NCBI GenBank assembly: GCA_052143835.1
Contig: JBKQRV010000042.1
Location: 62,001 to 126,000 of the forward strand
DNA length: 64,000 bases
Direction: 5' to 3'
From: DASPPM01 sp052143835
Lineage (GTDB): Bacteria; Pseudomonadota; Alphaproteobacteria; JACZXZ01
In this document: positions 40,509 to 48,888 of the stretch, in pieces
How the letters are laid out: each line of letters starts with the position of its first letter
Numbering within the stretch: the first letter of the stretch is position 1
Made by a program: the position numbers and the translations under genes
Notes under the pieces: model-generated
Database searches by the model: none
What the model was told of the DNA's origin: nothing
Seen by the model: the letters and a program-made list of their open reading frames with translations, nothing else

Positions 40509-41765
40509 CTACTCCAAATACCGCGCCGGCGGGTAGTTGCGCGAATAAACCGGCTCGGCGAGGAACTTCTTGGGATCGTAGGTCCAGAATTGGCTCACCT
40601 CGGGATAGGTGTAGATGATGGCATTGACGAGACGTCCTTCGCGCCGCTCGACCTTGCGGATGTGGATGTCGAGGATGGGGTTGCCGTAGTTGTCGAGGCG
40701 GATCTTGCCGAGCGGCCCGCTCGTGAGGCGGACCTCATGGAGCGCCTTGAGCAAGGCCCGCTTGTCGTCCGTCTCCCCACCGGTCGCCCTGAGCGCCGCC
40801 TCGATGATGAGCAATGCCGTATAGGGACCTGCGGTATAGAAGCCCGGATCATGGGCGTAGCTCTCGCGGATCGCCGCCACGAACTTCCCGTTGTCGGCCG
40901 TCTCGATCCCGGCGGCGTACCAGCCGGCGGTCACCACGCCGAGCGCCTCGTCTCCCATGTTGCGCAGAATGCCCTCGTCGGTGCTGGTGGTGTTGCCCAA
41001 GACCGGGATCTTGCCCTTGAGGCCGTATTCGCTGAACTGCTTGAGGAAGCGCAGGCCGTTGATGCCGGCGAAGCCGATGTAGAGCGCGTCGATGTTCTGC
41101 TCGATCTGCGCGATATACGGCCCGTAGTCGGGAACGTTGAGCGGCGGCCACAGCTTCTGCACGACCCTGCCGCCGTTGTCCTCGAAGGTGCGTTGCAGGC
41201 CGGAAGTGCCCTCATGCCCGTAGGTGAAATCGTCGGCGAGCGTGGCGATGCGCTTGTAGCCGAGCGTCCGGGCCGCGTAGTGGCCGAGCGGATGGGTCAC
41301 CTGGGGCGCCGTGCCGAAGGCGTGGAGCACCCAGGGATTGACCTTGCGCGCTTTGAGATCGAGCGAGGCGGTGGAAGTGGTGGTGATGAGCGGCACTTCC
41401 GACTCGCGCACGTAATCGTCCATCGCCAACGCCTCGTTGGTGGCGAGCGGGCCGATCATCACGTCAACCTTGTAGCGCTCGACCAACTCCTGCGTCTTGA
41501 CCTTGGCCGTTGCGGGATTGCCGGCGGTGTCCTGGGTGGTGACCTCGACCGCGCGTCCGGCGAGGCTTGCCTTGCGCTCCTTGAGAAAGAGCTCGACGCC
41601 TTCCTCCTGCTGCTTGCCCCCCGCGGCCAAGGGGCCGGTCTTCACCGTGAGAAAGCCGATGCGCAAGGACTCGGCCTCGGCAAAGGCGCGGGCGGGCAGG
41701 AGCGTCGCCGCGGCGCCGAGCTTGAGGAGCGTGCGGCGCGAGAGCGTGTTCGTGCGCTTGGTCAT
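40509..41765 (-). CDS. LivK-like ABC solute-binding protein, Tat-exported (orphan)
   Basis: The 418-residue protein starts at ATG 41765 with a Tat signal (SRRTLLKLGAAATLLPARA). Its fold matches the binding protein at 32257 almost motif for motif: RIGFLTVKTGPLAAGG, DTAGNPATAKVKTQELVE, VMIGPLATNEALAMDDYV, and C-terminal VSQFWTYDPKKFLAEPV. No permease or ATPase is adjacent; it probably works with the LivHMGF set upstream and widens its substrate range. It is transcribed towards the amidohydrolase with the repeat lying between. Confidence 0.92.
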   Translation of the reverse strand: MTKRTNTLSRRTLLKLGAAATLLPARAFAEAESLRIGFLTVKTGPLAAGGKQQEEGVELFLKERKASLAGRAVEVTTQDTAGNPATAKVKTQELVERYKVDVMIGPLATNEALAMDDYVRESEVPLITTTSTASLDLKARKVNPWVLHAFGTAPQVTHPLGHYAARTLGYKRIATLADDFTYGHEGTSGLQRTFEDNGGRVVQKLWPPLNVPDYGPYIAQIEQNIDALYIGFAGINGLRFLKQFSEYGLKGKIPVLGNTTSTDEGILRNMGDEALGVVTAGWYAAGIETADNGKFVAAIRESYAHDPGFYTAGPYTALLIIEAALRATGGETDDKRALLKALHEVRLTSGPLGKIRLDNYGNPILDIHIRKVERREGRLVNAIIYTYPEVSQFWTYDPKKFLAEPVYSRNYPPARYLE

Positions 41766-42262
41766 TACGTCCGTTTCCTTTTTTCGCCAGCAGTGCTGCG
41801 CGCGCGTGCGGGACTATCCCATCCGCGCCGATTCTGCGTCAAGAAAAGCGGGATTTTAGTAGTGTCTCGGTTTGAAACTCGGCAAGCGGAGGTAAGGCTC
41901 GCTTCTCCGCTCCTCCTTCAGGAGGAGAGGAAGGGGCCCCTGCGGGCCAAAGGCCCGCTTCTTCTGCATCATGCATAAGAGGCGCGCTCCGCGCGCCGGG
42001 CGTAGCGATGGGAAGGTGAGGAGGGCGAGCGCAGCAAGCTTCTGCGGCAGAGGGCCTGTTTCGCACGGCCACCTCCTCACCCCGACCCTCTCCTCCTGAA
42101 GGAGGAGAGGGAGATCACCCCGTTTCAGGTCGGGAAATTCAAACTGAGACTTACCGGGACTTTCGCGAGGGCTCAGCTCGATTGCGGCGCCTCCCGGCCG
42201 GAGATACGCTATCGCGCACCGCGCCAGCCTTGAGAGGCTTCGCGGCGGGGAGGGAACAGGCC
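41766..42262. other. Intergenic region containing a MITE-like element
   Basis: This 497 bp divergent region between the LivK-like gene and the maleylacetoacetate isomerase-like gene is mostly occupied by the inverted-repeat element at 41861-42152. The remainder should contain both promoters. No other gene is supported. Confidence 0.6.
41861..42152. repeat. MITE-like element with terminal inverted repeats
   Basis: The ends GTCTCGGTTTGAA (41864-41876) and TTCAAACTGAGAC (42138-42150) are inverted copies differing at one base. Near each end lies a purine/pyrimidine palindrome: TCCTCCTTCAGGAGGA at 41911 onward and TCCTCCTGAAGGAGGA at 42091 onward. The interior (about 260 bp) has no convincing gene. 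Size, terminal repeats and lack of coding capacity fit a non-autonomous element. No obvious target duplication was seen. Confidence 0.65.
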
Positions 42263-42901
42263 ATGAAGCTCTATACCTATTATCGCTCGCAAGCGACCTT
42301 CCGGGTGCGCATCGCGCTCAACCTCAAGGGCCTCGAGCGCGAGGACAGCTTTCTCCATCTCGAGCATGGCGACCAGTACGCCGCCGAGTACAAGGCGATC
42401 AACCCGCAGATGGTGGTGCCCACCTTGATCGACGGCCGCGCGAAGCTCACCCAGTCGCTCGCCATCCTCGAGTATCTCGAGGAGAAATATCCGAAGCCTC
42501 CGCTTCTGCCGGCCGATCTCCTGTCGCGCGCCTGGGTGCGCGCTCTCGCACTCGTCAATGTCGCCGACTCGCACCCGCTCATCGTCCCGCGCATCCGCAA
42601 TTACCTGACGGGTGTCTTGAAAGTGGACGAGGCGCAGAAGCTCGCTTGGATCCAGCATTGGATCGGGCTCGGCCTCGAGGCCATGGAGGCGCTCTTGGCC
42701 GAGCACCGGGAAAGCGGCCGCTTCTGCCATGGCGAGACGCCGACCGTGGCGGACATCTGCCTGGTGACCCAAGTGACGCCGGCCAAGATGTTCAAATGCG
42801 AATTGGCGCCGTACAAGAAGGTGATGCGGGTCTACGACAGCTGCATGGCGATCCCCGCCTTCGCCGACGCCCATCCCTTGAAGCAACCCGACGCGGAATG
42901 A
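42263..42901 (+). CDS. maiA: Zeta-class glutathione transferase, maleylacetoacetate isomerase-like
   Basis: The start ATG 42263 has GGGGAGGG upstream. The 212 residues follow the MaiA pattern: KLYTYYRSQATFRVRIALN, NPQMVVPTLID, TQSLAILEYLEEKYP and a C-terminal helical domain with ADICLVTQV. The usual active-site SSC motif reads SQA here: the first Ser is kept but the second Ser and Cys are replaced, so isomerase activity with glutathione is not assured. Zeta GSTs isomerise maleylacetoacetate or maleylpyruvate in aromatic catabolism. Its stop overlaps the start of a RuBisCO-like gene (ATGA). Confidence 0.85.
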   Translation: MKLYTYYRSQATFRVRIALNLKGLEREDSFLHLEHGDQYAAEYKAINPQMVVPTLIDGRAKLTQSLAILEYLEEKYPKPPLLPADLLSRAWVRALALVNVADSHPLIVPRIRNYLTGVLKVDEAQKLAWIQHWIGLGLEAMEALLAEHRESGRFCHGETPTVADICLVTQVTPAKMFKCELAPYKKVMRVYDSCMAIPAFADAHPLKQPDAE

Positions 42902-44037
42902 GGCCAAGAGCTTCCGTCCACAAGAAAGAGACCGCGGCGGCGCGCCTTGTGGCGATCTACCGCGTGCGCGCCGACGCGCGCGCGATCGAGGCGCGCGCAC
43001 AGGCGATCGCGGTCGAGCAAAGCGTGGAGATGCCGGTCTCCGCGATCGACGATCCCTACGTCTTGTCCGAGATCGTCGGGCGCGTCGAGGGGATCGTCGA
43101 GCGCGAGCGCGGCCTCTTCGAGGTGCGCATCTCCCTTGCCGCCGCGACGACGGGCTCCGAGGCCGGACAGCTCATCAACATGCTGTTCGGCAACAGCTCG
43201 ATCCACGACGACGTCGTGCTGGAGGATGCGCTGCTGCCGGCCGAGCTCGCGGCGGCCTTCCCCGGCCCCAATCGCGGTCTCGTCGGGTTGCGTGAGCTCG
43301 CGGCTGCGGAGCGGCGCGCGTTGACTTGCTCGGCGCTCAAGCCCCAGGGGCTGCCGCCGCGTGAGCTTGCCGATCTCGCCCGCAGCTTGGCGCTCGGCGG
43401 GCTCGACTTCATCAAGGACGACCATGGGCTCGCCGATCAGGCCTACAGCCGCTTTGCCGAGCGCGTCGGCGCCTGCGCGGCGGCGGTGCGCGAGGCGAGC
43501 CGCGAGACGGGCCGGCTCACGCGCTACGTGCCGAGCCTCTCGGGCAACCTCGACCAGCTCAGGGCGCAAGTGGCACTCGCGCGCGAGGCGGGCCTCGCGA
43601 TGGTCCTCGTGGCGCCGATGATCATCGGCCTGCCCCAGCTCCGAGCGCTCGCGGCGGAAAATCCCGCGATGGCGTTCATGGCGCACCCGGCACTCGCGGG
43701 CGCCTCCCGCATCGCCCCGCCCCTTCTGCTCGGCAAGCTCTTCCGCCTCTTCGGCGCCGATGCCACGATCTTTCCCAATCACGGCGGCCGCTTCGGCTAC
43801 TCGCGCGCGACCTGCGCCGGCCTGGCGGAGGCCGCGCGCGCGCCCTGGGGAGACATCCGGAGTTGCGTCCCCGTGCCGGCGGGCGGGATGACGCCCGAGC
43901 GCGTGCCGGAGATGCTTGACTTCTACGGCCCCGATGCAATGTTGTTGATCGGCGGCGGCCTGCTCGCCGCGCGCGCGCGCTTGACCGAGGAGACCGCCGC
44001 CTTCACCCGCTTGGTCGAGCAATACGCTTATCGGTGA
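42898..44037 (+). CDS. RuBisCO-like protein (form IV)
   Basis: This 379-residue protein starts at ATG 42898 within the previous stop. It has the RuBisCO large-subunit fold: an N-terminal ferredoxin-like domain with NMLFGNSSI, then a TIM barrel with the metal site GGLDFIKDDH (carbamate Lys173, Asp175). Against true RuBisCO, the active-site Glu next to the Asp is His176, the KPK loop reads LKPQG (Lys148 kept, second Lys lost), and the HR phosphate-binding motif is HP. VPAGGM and LIGGGL keep the Gly-rich phosphate sites. It therefore cannot be a CO2-fixing enzyme. Known RLPs enolise or decarboxylate methionine-salvage and apionate-pathway phosphates. It is cotranscribed with a GST and a cupin gene. 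Confidence 0.9.
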   Translation: MRPRASVHKKETAAARLVAIYRVRADARAIEARAQAIAVEQSVEMPVSAIDDPYVLSEIVGRVEGIVERERGLFEVRISLAAATTGSEAGQLINMLFGNSSIHDDVVLEDALLPAELAAAFPGPNRGLVGLRELAAAERRALTCSALKPQGLPPRELADLARSLALGGLDFIKDDHGLADQAYSRFAERVGACAAAVREASRETGRLTRYVPSLSGNLDQLRAQVALAREAGLAMVLVAPMIIGLPQLRALAAENPAMAFMAHPALAGASRIAPPLLLGKLFRLFGADATIFPNHGGRFGYSRATCAGLAEAARAPWGDIRSCVPVPAGGMTPERVPEMLDFYGPDAMLLIGGGLLAARARLTEETAAFTRLVEQYAYR

Positions 44038-44043
44038 CATGCC

Positions 44044-44514
44044 ATGGCGAGCGACGAGGCGACCCGCGTCCGCGGCTTTCACGAGGGCTTTCGCTGGGAC
44101 GAGACTGCGCTGCTTCCCTACAAGGAGGAAGGCAGCGCGCCCTTCAAGGCGATCTCGCGCCAGCTCCTCTTCGCCGACCCGCGCCTCAGCTGCGAGCTGC
44201 GCTATTTCGAGATGGCACCGGATGGCTACTCAACGCTCGAGCGCCACGAGCACATGCATGCGGTCATGATCCTGCGCGGCCACGGCCACTGCCTCTTGGG
44301 CGCGGAGGTGCGCGAGGTGAAGCCTTACGACCTCGTCAGCATTCCCGCCTGGACGTGGCACCAGTTTCGCGCCACGCGCGGCGAGCCGCTCGGCTTCCTG
44401 TGCATGGTCAATGCGGAGCGCGACAAGCCGCAGCTGCCCACCCCCGACGAGCTTCGGCAGCTCCGCTCCGATCGCCGCGTCGCCGCCTTCCTCGACGGCG
44501 CCCGCGACATCTGA
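44044..44514 (+). CDS. Cupin-domain protein
   Basis: Six bases after the RuBisCO-like gene, ATG 44044 starts a 156-residue protein. The cupin core holds metal-site His in RHEHMH (His68, His70, His72) and WTWHQF (His106), with G..CLLGAEV and PYDLVSIPAW between. Small cupins of this type are isomerases, decarboxylases or dioxygenases. Position as third gene of the GST/RLP/cupin operon implies a step in the same pathway. The following gene is convergent. Confidence 0.85.
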   Translation: MASDEATRVRGFHEGFRWDETALLPYKEEGSAPFKAISRQLLFADPRLSCELRYFEMAPDGYSTLERHEHMHAVMILRGHGHCLLGAEVREVKPYDLVSIPAWTWHQFRATRGEPLGFLCMVNAERDKPQLPTPDELRQLRSDRRVAAFLDGARDI

Positions 44515-44534
44515 GCACCGCCCGATCGATGATG

Positions 44535-46007
44535 CTACATCGGGGTTCCGACGACCAGCGTGACCGCGTCGACAGGAACATATTGACGGGTGTTCCCTGG
44601 TCCGAAGTACCAGTTGATCAAGATGTAGCCCTTGAGCTGGGCTTCGGCCAACTGGCTGGCGTTGAGCTCGGCGATGTCGTGGCCCTCATTCCAACGATCC
44701 GTTCGGGTGCCCCAATTCGTGGCGGAGGCGACATGGTCTCCGCCGATCTCCCACGCGAAAGCGAAGATGATGTGATAGACGCCGGGCGCCTCCGGCGCCT
44801 GCAACGAAACCTGCGCCGCCTGGTCCGACTTTCCGGATGGCAACCAATTCTGGACCAACCGCCAGCTGCTGCTGTGGTCGCCCCAGGAGGGGGTGTAGAT
44901 CAAAGGCGCCACGGCAGTGGGCGGCCCAAGATTGAGGGCGGCAAGCTTGATCGTGCCGTTCAATGCGGCGCCGGGAGGAACGTTCAGCGTTTTGTTCGTC
45001 GTGGAAATTACCGCGAAATCCCCGCGACCGGCGATCACCTGAAGTTGTCCGCCGGTCGCGCCGGGCTGGCACCCGTTCATGGGAATTCCGGACAGCTCGC
45101 ATTTCGGCGCGGCCGGCGGATTGGGCACAGCACCGGCTTGCCCGCTTCGTAACGGTACCTGCGTGAACGGCAGCGGGCGATAAGGGGGGGCGCTCGGCAC
45201 CGAGGCCGGCGTCGACTGCACGAAGTAGAAGTCCCCGTCAGTCTGGTCGTAGATCGCCGGGTTCTGCTCGTGGCCGACGGAGCGGGCCGCGGCCGAAACC
45301 TCCCGCCGGATACGCCGAACCGCCTCATCAAGCCGCAGCCCTGGTACCTTGATCAGCGGCAAGAGCTTCCGTGTGAAAAGGCCGTTGGGATTGTCGTCGC
45401 CCGGGCCCAGCGTATCGAGCGCGATTTAATTCACGCCTGCCGAAAACAGGATCAGGATGCCGTTCGGGGCCGCGGGAATCGCCAACCCCCGCGTTCCACC
45501 AAGGCTGCGGCCCGCCACTCGCGGAAATGGATCGTCCCGGCAAGCATCCAGAATGACGATGTCTAGCTTGGCCTTGGCCTCGGTCAGCCGCTCGAGTACG
45601 CGTCCCAGATCGATCGCATCGTCGCGCAGCTCTTCCGGATTGCCGAGTGCGGGTACGTCGACCGGTATCAGATAATTGCTGCCGCCGATCTGAACGCCGT
45701 GACCGGCGTAATAGAAGAGGCCGACGCCGCCGCCGGAAATCTTCTGCACGAACTCGGTCAATGCCTGGTTCATGCCGCGGCGGTCGAGGTTCTCCCGCTC
45801 GATCACCTCGAACCCGACGTCGCGCAATGTCGCGGCGACGGCGCGTGCGTCGTTCAACGACTTTTCCAAGCTGCGCACGTTGAGGTAGGCGTTATTGCCG
45901 ATCACCAACGCGACGCGCCTCTCGCCTTGCGCCCAGGCGGTGTGCGCCGCCGCCACAAGGGTGAGCGCCGCCAGCGCGGTCATCACGCTCCGGCGCCAAC
46001 TCGTCAT
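44535..46007 (-). pseudogene. Caspase-like (peptidase C14) gene interrupted by one in-frame TAA
   Basis: From ATG 46007 (GGAG upstream) the reading frame encodes a signal peptide and a p20-like caspase domain: RRVALVIGNNAY, LNDARAVAATL, FYYAGHGVQ (catalytic His103) and ILDACRDDP (catalytic Cys156). A TAA at 45426-45428 ends it after AGVN (residue 193). The same frame continues with IALDTLGPGDDNPNGLFTRK, the usual next segment of this family, then KVPGLRLDEAVRRIRREV, DGDFYF and a C-terminal beta-rich domain ending at 44535. One base change (TAA to CAA, Gln) would restore a 490-residue protein. It may be a recent pseudogene, a sequencing error, or a truncated but active protein. Downstream methionine 45362 could start a separate fragment. 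Confidence 0.8.
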
Positions 46008-46072
46008 GGCTCCTTCGCCTTCTTCGACGACCCGATCATCCGCCGCAATGGCGCGCGCGCCGCCTGAGCGCG

Positions 46073-46876
46073 CTATTCCGCAGCACTCCGCCGCCGCGCG
46101 AACTCGAGCAGGCAATCGTCGGGCAGCATCTCGATCGGCGTGAAGTCGCGGTTGGCGATCCAGGTCGGCCGCTTGAAGCGGCGGATCGCGTTGTCGCAGC
46201 GGTTGAGCGAAAGATAGAGGATCCAGCGCGACCAGGGAGTCAGGTTCGAGCCCGAGGCGTGGACGAGGTTGCCGTGGAAGAGCAGCACCGAGCCGGCCGG
46301 ACCCTTGGGCGCCACGATGCCACCCCTGTCGACGAGGCGGGCGATCGTCTCGTCATCCGTGGTCCATAAGGGATAGCTCGTGGTGGTCACGTCGTGGCCG
46401 GCCGCGAGGCGCCCCTCGCGGTGGCTCTTCGGGATGAACATGAGCGGCCCGTTGAACTCGTTCGCCTCGGCGAGGAAGAGCGCTATGTTCATCGCGCGGG
46501 GCGCGGGCATGTCGTCGTCGTTGAACCAGGTCGCGTAATCCTGGTGCCATTGCCAGACGGCACCGTCGAAGGCCGCCTTCGCGTTGACCTTGAACTGGTG
46601 CATGTAGAGCTTGTCCGAGCCGAGGAGCTGCATGACGGGCTCGACGAGGCGCGGATGGCGGGCCGCGATCGCAAAGGCGGGATTCCAGGTCTGCACGTAA
46701 AAAGCCGTGCGCGGCGCCTCCGAGCCCTTCTCGCGCACGACCTCCTCGCGCGCTTGGGCGAAGAGGCCGGGAAGCTCGCCGCTGAGCACGCCGATTTCCT
46801 CCGGCGAGAAGAGGCTCGGGAAGAAGAGATAGCCCTCCTCCTCGAATTCCGCGATCTGCGCAGCGGCGAGCTTCAT
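46073..46876 (-). CDS. Phytanoyl-CoA dioxygenase / EctD-like Fe(II)-2-oxoglutarate oxygenase
   Basis: ATG 46876 gives 267 residues. The Fe ligands are His111 and Asp113 in WQWHQDYATW and His206 in HGNLVHASGSN; the Arg of WSRWILYLSLN probably binds 2-oxoglutarate. The order WHQDY.TW, MPAPRA, EFNGPLMFIPKSH is that of ectoine hydroxylase and related PhyH enzymes. True EctD binds ectoine through additional residues not checkable here, and no ect genes lie nearby, so the substrate is open. It neighbours an MHS-family transporter on the same strand. Confidence 0.88.
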   Translation of the reverse strand: MKLAAAQIAEFEEEGYLFFPSLFSPEEIGVLSGELPGLFAQAREEVVREKGSEAPRTAFYVQTWNPAFAIAARHPRLVEPVMQLLGSDKLYMHQFKVNAKAAFDGAVWQWHQDYATWFNDDDMPAPRAMNIALFLAEANEFNGPLMFIPKSHREGRLAAGHDVTTTSYPLWTTDDETIARLVDRGGIVAPKGPAGSVLLFHGNLVHASGSNLTPWSRWILYLSLNRCDNAIRRFKRPTWIANRDFTPIEMLPDDCLLEFARRRSAAE

Positions 46877-46918
46877 CGTGCGACCTCTAAGGCGCGAGGC
46901 GTCTCTCAAGTAGCTAGA

Positions 46919-48250
46919 CTAGGCGCCCTCGTCGTATTCCGCCGAGATGTCCTTGCCGGTGTAGTCCGGCATCAGACCCGCCGAGATCAGGCTTATCACA
47001 GCGCAGGCGAGGATGTAGATGGCGATGGCATAGCCCGTGTGATAGGCGGCGAACAGCGCGGTCGCGATGATCGGCGCCGGACCGCCGGCGATGACCGAGG
47101 CGAGCTGGTAGCCGAGCGACGAGCCGCTATAGCGCAGGCGCGGCGTGAACGACTCGGCAATCAGTGCCGCCTGGGGGCCGTACTGCATGTCGTGCGGGAT
47201 GAGCGAGAGGAAGATCGCGATGAACACGGCGGAAGGAATTGCCGTGTCCAGCATGCCGAAATAGAGGAAGCCGAAGAGACCGGTCACCGCCGCGCCGATC
47301 AGGTACATCTTGCGCCGGCCGATGCGGTCGGAGATATGGCCCGCGAGCGGAATGGAGACGAACGACAGGCACGAGGCAGCGAGCACCGCGAAGAGGATCA
47401 GGTCCCGCGACATCTTCAGCGTGGTGGTGGCGTAGGCGAAGACGAAGGCGGTGAAGATGTAAAACGGTGCCTGCTCGGCCATGCGCAGCAGGGCGCAGAG
47501 GATGATCTCGCGCGGCTGCTTCTTGATCACTTCGGAGATCGGCGCCCGTTCGATCTTCTTGTCCTCGACGAGCTGGCGGAAGACCGGCGTCTCGAGGATG
47601 CCGAGCCGGATCCAGATGCCGATGCCAATCAGGATGATGCTGAGCAAGAACGGCACGCGCCAGCCCCAACTGATGAAATCGGCACCCGACCAGGCGCTGA
47701 ACGCGAGGATGGCGAGGTTCGCCAGGAACAGGCCGCACGGCACGCCGAATTGCGGCCACGAGGCGACGAGCCCGCGGCTGCCGTGGGTGCGCGCCCATTC
47801 CATCGCGATCAGGACCGACCCACCCCATTCGCCGCCGACGCCGATGCCTTGCAGCATGCGCAGCACGGTCAGGATAATGGCCCCCCAAATGCCGATCGAC
47901 GCGTAGCTCGGCACGAAAGCCACGAGGACGGTTGCGATACCCATAAGGAGCAGCGTCGCGATGAGCGTCGCCTTGCGGCCGATGCGGTCGCCGTAATGCC
48001 CGAAGATCGCGGCGCCGATCGGCCGGCCGACGAAGCCGATGAAGTAGGTGGTGAACGCCAACAGCGTCCCGGTCAGCGGATCCTCGTTGGGAAAGTAAAG
48101 CTTCGGAAATACCAGCCCGGCGGCGGTGCCATAGATGAAGAAATCGTACCACTCGATGGTGGTGCCGACCGTTGCGGCGATCACCGCCTTGCGCAACTCC
48201 GCGCTGTGTTGGCTATCCGAAAGCTTGCCGTAGGTGGACGCGGTGGCCAT
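46919..48250 (-). CDS. MFS transporter, metabolite:H+ symporter (MHS) family
   Basis: This 443-residue protein has 12 membrane helices and MHS signatures: GTTIEWYDFFIYGTAAGLVF in part, GRPIGAAIFGHYGDRIGRK in loop 2-3, RMLQGIGVGGEWGGS in helix 4 and HISDRIGRRKMY in loop 8-9. MHS members (ShiA, ProP, KgtP, PcaT) import organic acids, osmolytes or aromatic acids. Start at ATG 48250. It lies upstream of the EctD-like gene with a 42 bp gap, a pairing that could mean uptake followed by hydroxylation. Confidence 0.92.
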   Translation of the reverse strand: MATASTYGKLSDSQHSAELRKAVIAATVGTTIEWYDFFIYGTAAGLVFPKLYFPNEDPLTGTLLAFTTYFIGFVGRPIGAAIFGHYGDRIGRKATLIATLLLMGIATVLVAFVPSYASIGIWGAIILTVLRMLQGIGVGGEWGGSVLIAMEWARTHGSRGLVASWPQFGVPCGLFLANLAILAFSAWSGADFISWGWRVPFLLSIILIGIGIWIRLGILETPVFRQLVEDKKIERAPISEVIKKQPREIILCALLRMAEQAPFYIFTAFVFAYATTTLKMSRDLILFAVLAASCLSFVSIPLAGHISDRIGRRKMYLIGAAVTGLFGFLYFGMLDTAIPSAVFIAIFLSLIPHDMQYGPQAALIAESFTPRLRYSGSSLGYQLASVIAGGPAPIIATALFAAYHTGYAIAIYILACAVISLISAGLMPDYTGKDISAEYDEGA

Positions 48251-48473
48251 GAGTTCTATCCTCCCTCGTTACGCCGACATGCCCCCGATCGCCGGCGATT
48301 TTGGGGAATGATGCTCCAATTCGGCCTTAGGGACAAGCCGGTCCAGGGAGGCTGACTGCCGTAAGGCGCGAGGCGGCCAGGCGACCTTGGGCGGCGCGGC
48401 CTCCGGCCTGGACGCCCTGCCCGGCTCCGTGGCACCTTCGAGCTCTTCGCGGGCGCCAAGGAAAGGGCCGGAC

Positions 48474-48764
48474 ATGACGCAGGCGGAAGGAATTTTGCGC
48501 ATCGATACGGACGACGTGCGGGTCACCGAGTGGCGCTTCGCGCCGGGCGCGGAGACGGGCCCTCACCGCCACGACTACGACTACGTCGTCGTGCCGCTCA
48601 CTGTAGGCAAGCTGCGCGCCGTCGCCGCGGCCGGCGAGAGCTTGGCCGATCTCGCGCCGGGTGTCGCCTATTTCCGCAAAGCAGGGGTCGAGCACAATGT
48701 GTTCAACGCCGGCAATGCGCCCATGGCCTTCGTCGAGGTCGAGCTCAAGCGACAGCCCGGCTGA
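48474..48764 (+). CDS. Small cupin-domain protein
   Basis: ATG 48474 follows AAGGAAAGG. The 96-residue single-domain protein has the cupin motifs FAPGAETGPHRHDYDYVVVP (two His) and AGVEHNVFN (third His), with a short loop between. Such minimal cupins often bind a metal and may be regulators or small isomerases. No pathway is evident. A palindromic repeat begins 6 bp after its stop. Confidence 0.85.
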   Translation: MTQAEGILRIDTDDVRVTEWRFAPGAETGPHRHDYDYVVVPLTVGKLRAVAAAGESLADLAPGVAYFRKAGVEHNVFNAGNAPMAFVEVELKRQPG

Positions 48765-48769
48765 GCGCG

Positions 48770-48888
48770 GCTAGTGTTCCGACTCCAACGCTTCGTTCCG
48801 AACCGTCGACCCGGAACACTAGCAAAATCATAATGATGTGTTGTGGTTCCGACACAATGATTGGAATCAAGCGTCAGAACCACAACAC
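48770..48888. repeat. Two adjacent inverted-repeat units sharing TAGTGTT/AACACTA ends
   Basis: Unit 1 has arms GCTAGTGTTCC (48770-48780) and GGAACACTAGC (48813-48823), perfect over 11 bases. Unit 2 has arms GTGTTGTGGTTC (48838-48849) and GAACCACAACAC (48877-48888), perfect over 12. Loops are about 32 and 27 bases. The CTAG at the right edge supplies the TAG stop of the methyltransferase gene. The elements sit between two converging genes and may end transcription or be remnants of a mobile repeat. Confidence 0.7.

Noticed and set aside
40323..42152. CRISPR array
   Set aside because: The repeats are inverted, not regularly spaced direct repeats with spacers, and no cas genes are present.
42898..44037. 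RuBisCO large subunit capable of CO2 fixation
   Set aside because: The active-site Glu, second Lys of KPK and the HR Arg are all replaced, so it is a form IV RuBisCO-like protein; no cbbS or phosphoribulokinase gene is present.
46073..46876. Ectoine hydroxylase EctD
   Set aside because: It shares the general EctD-like order of motifs, but no ectABC genes are nearby and the substrate-binding residues cannot be confirmed, so only the wider PhyH family is claimed.
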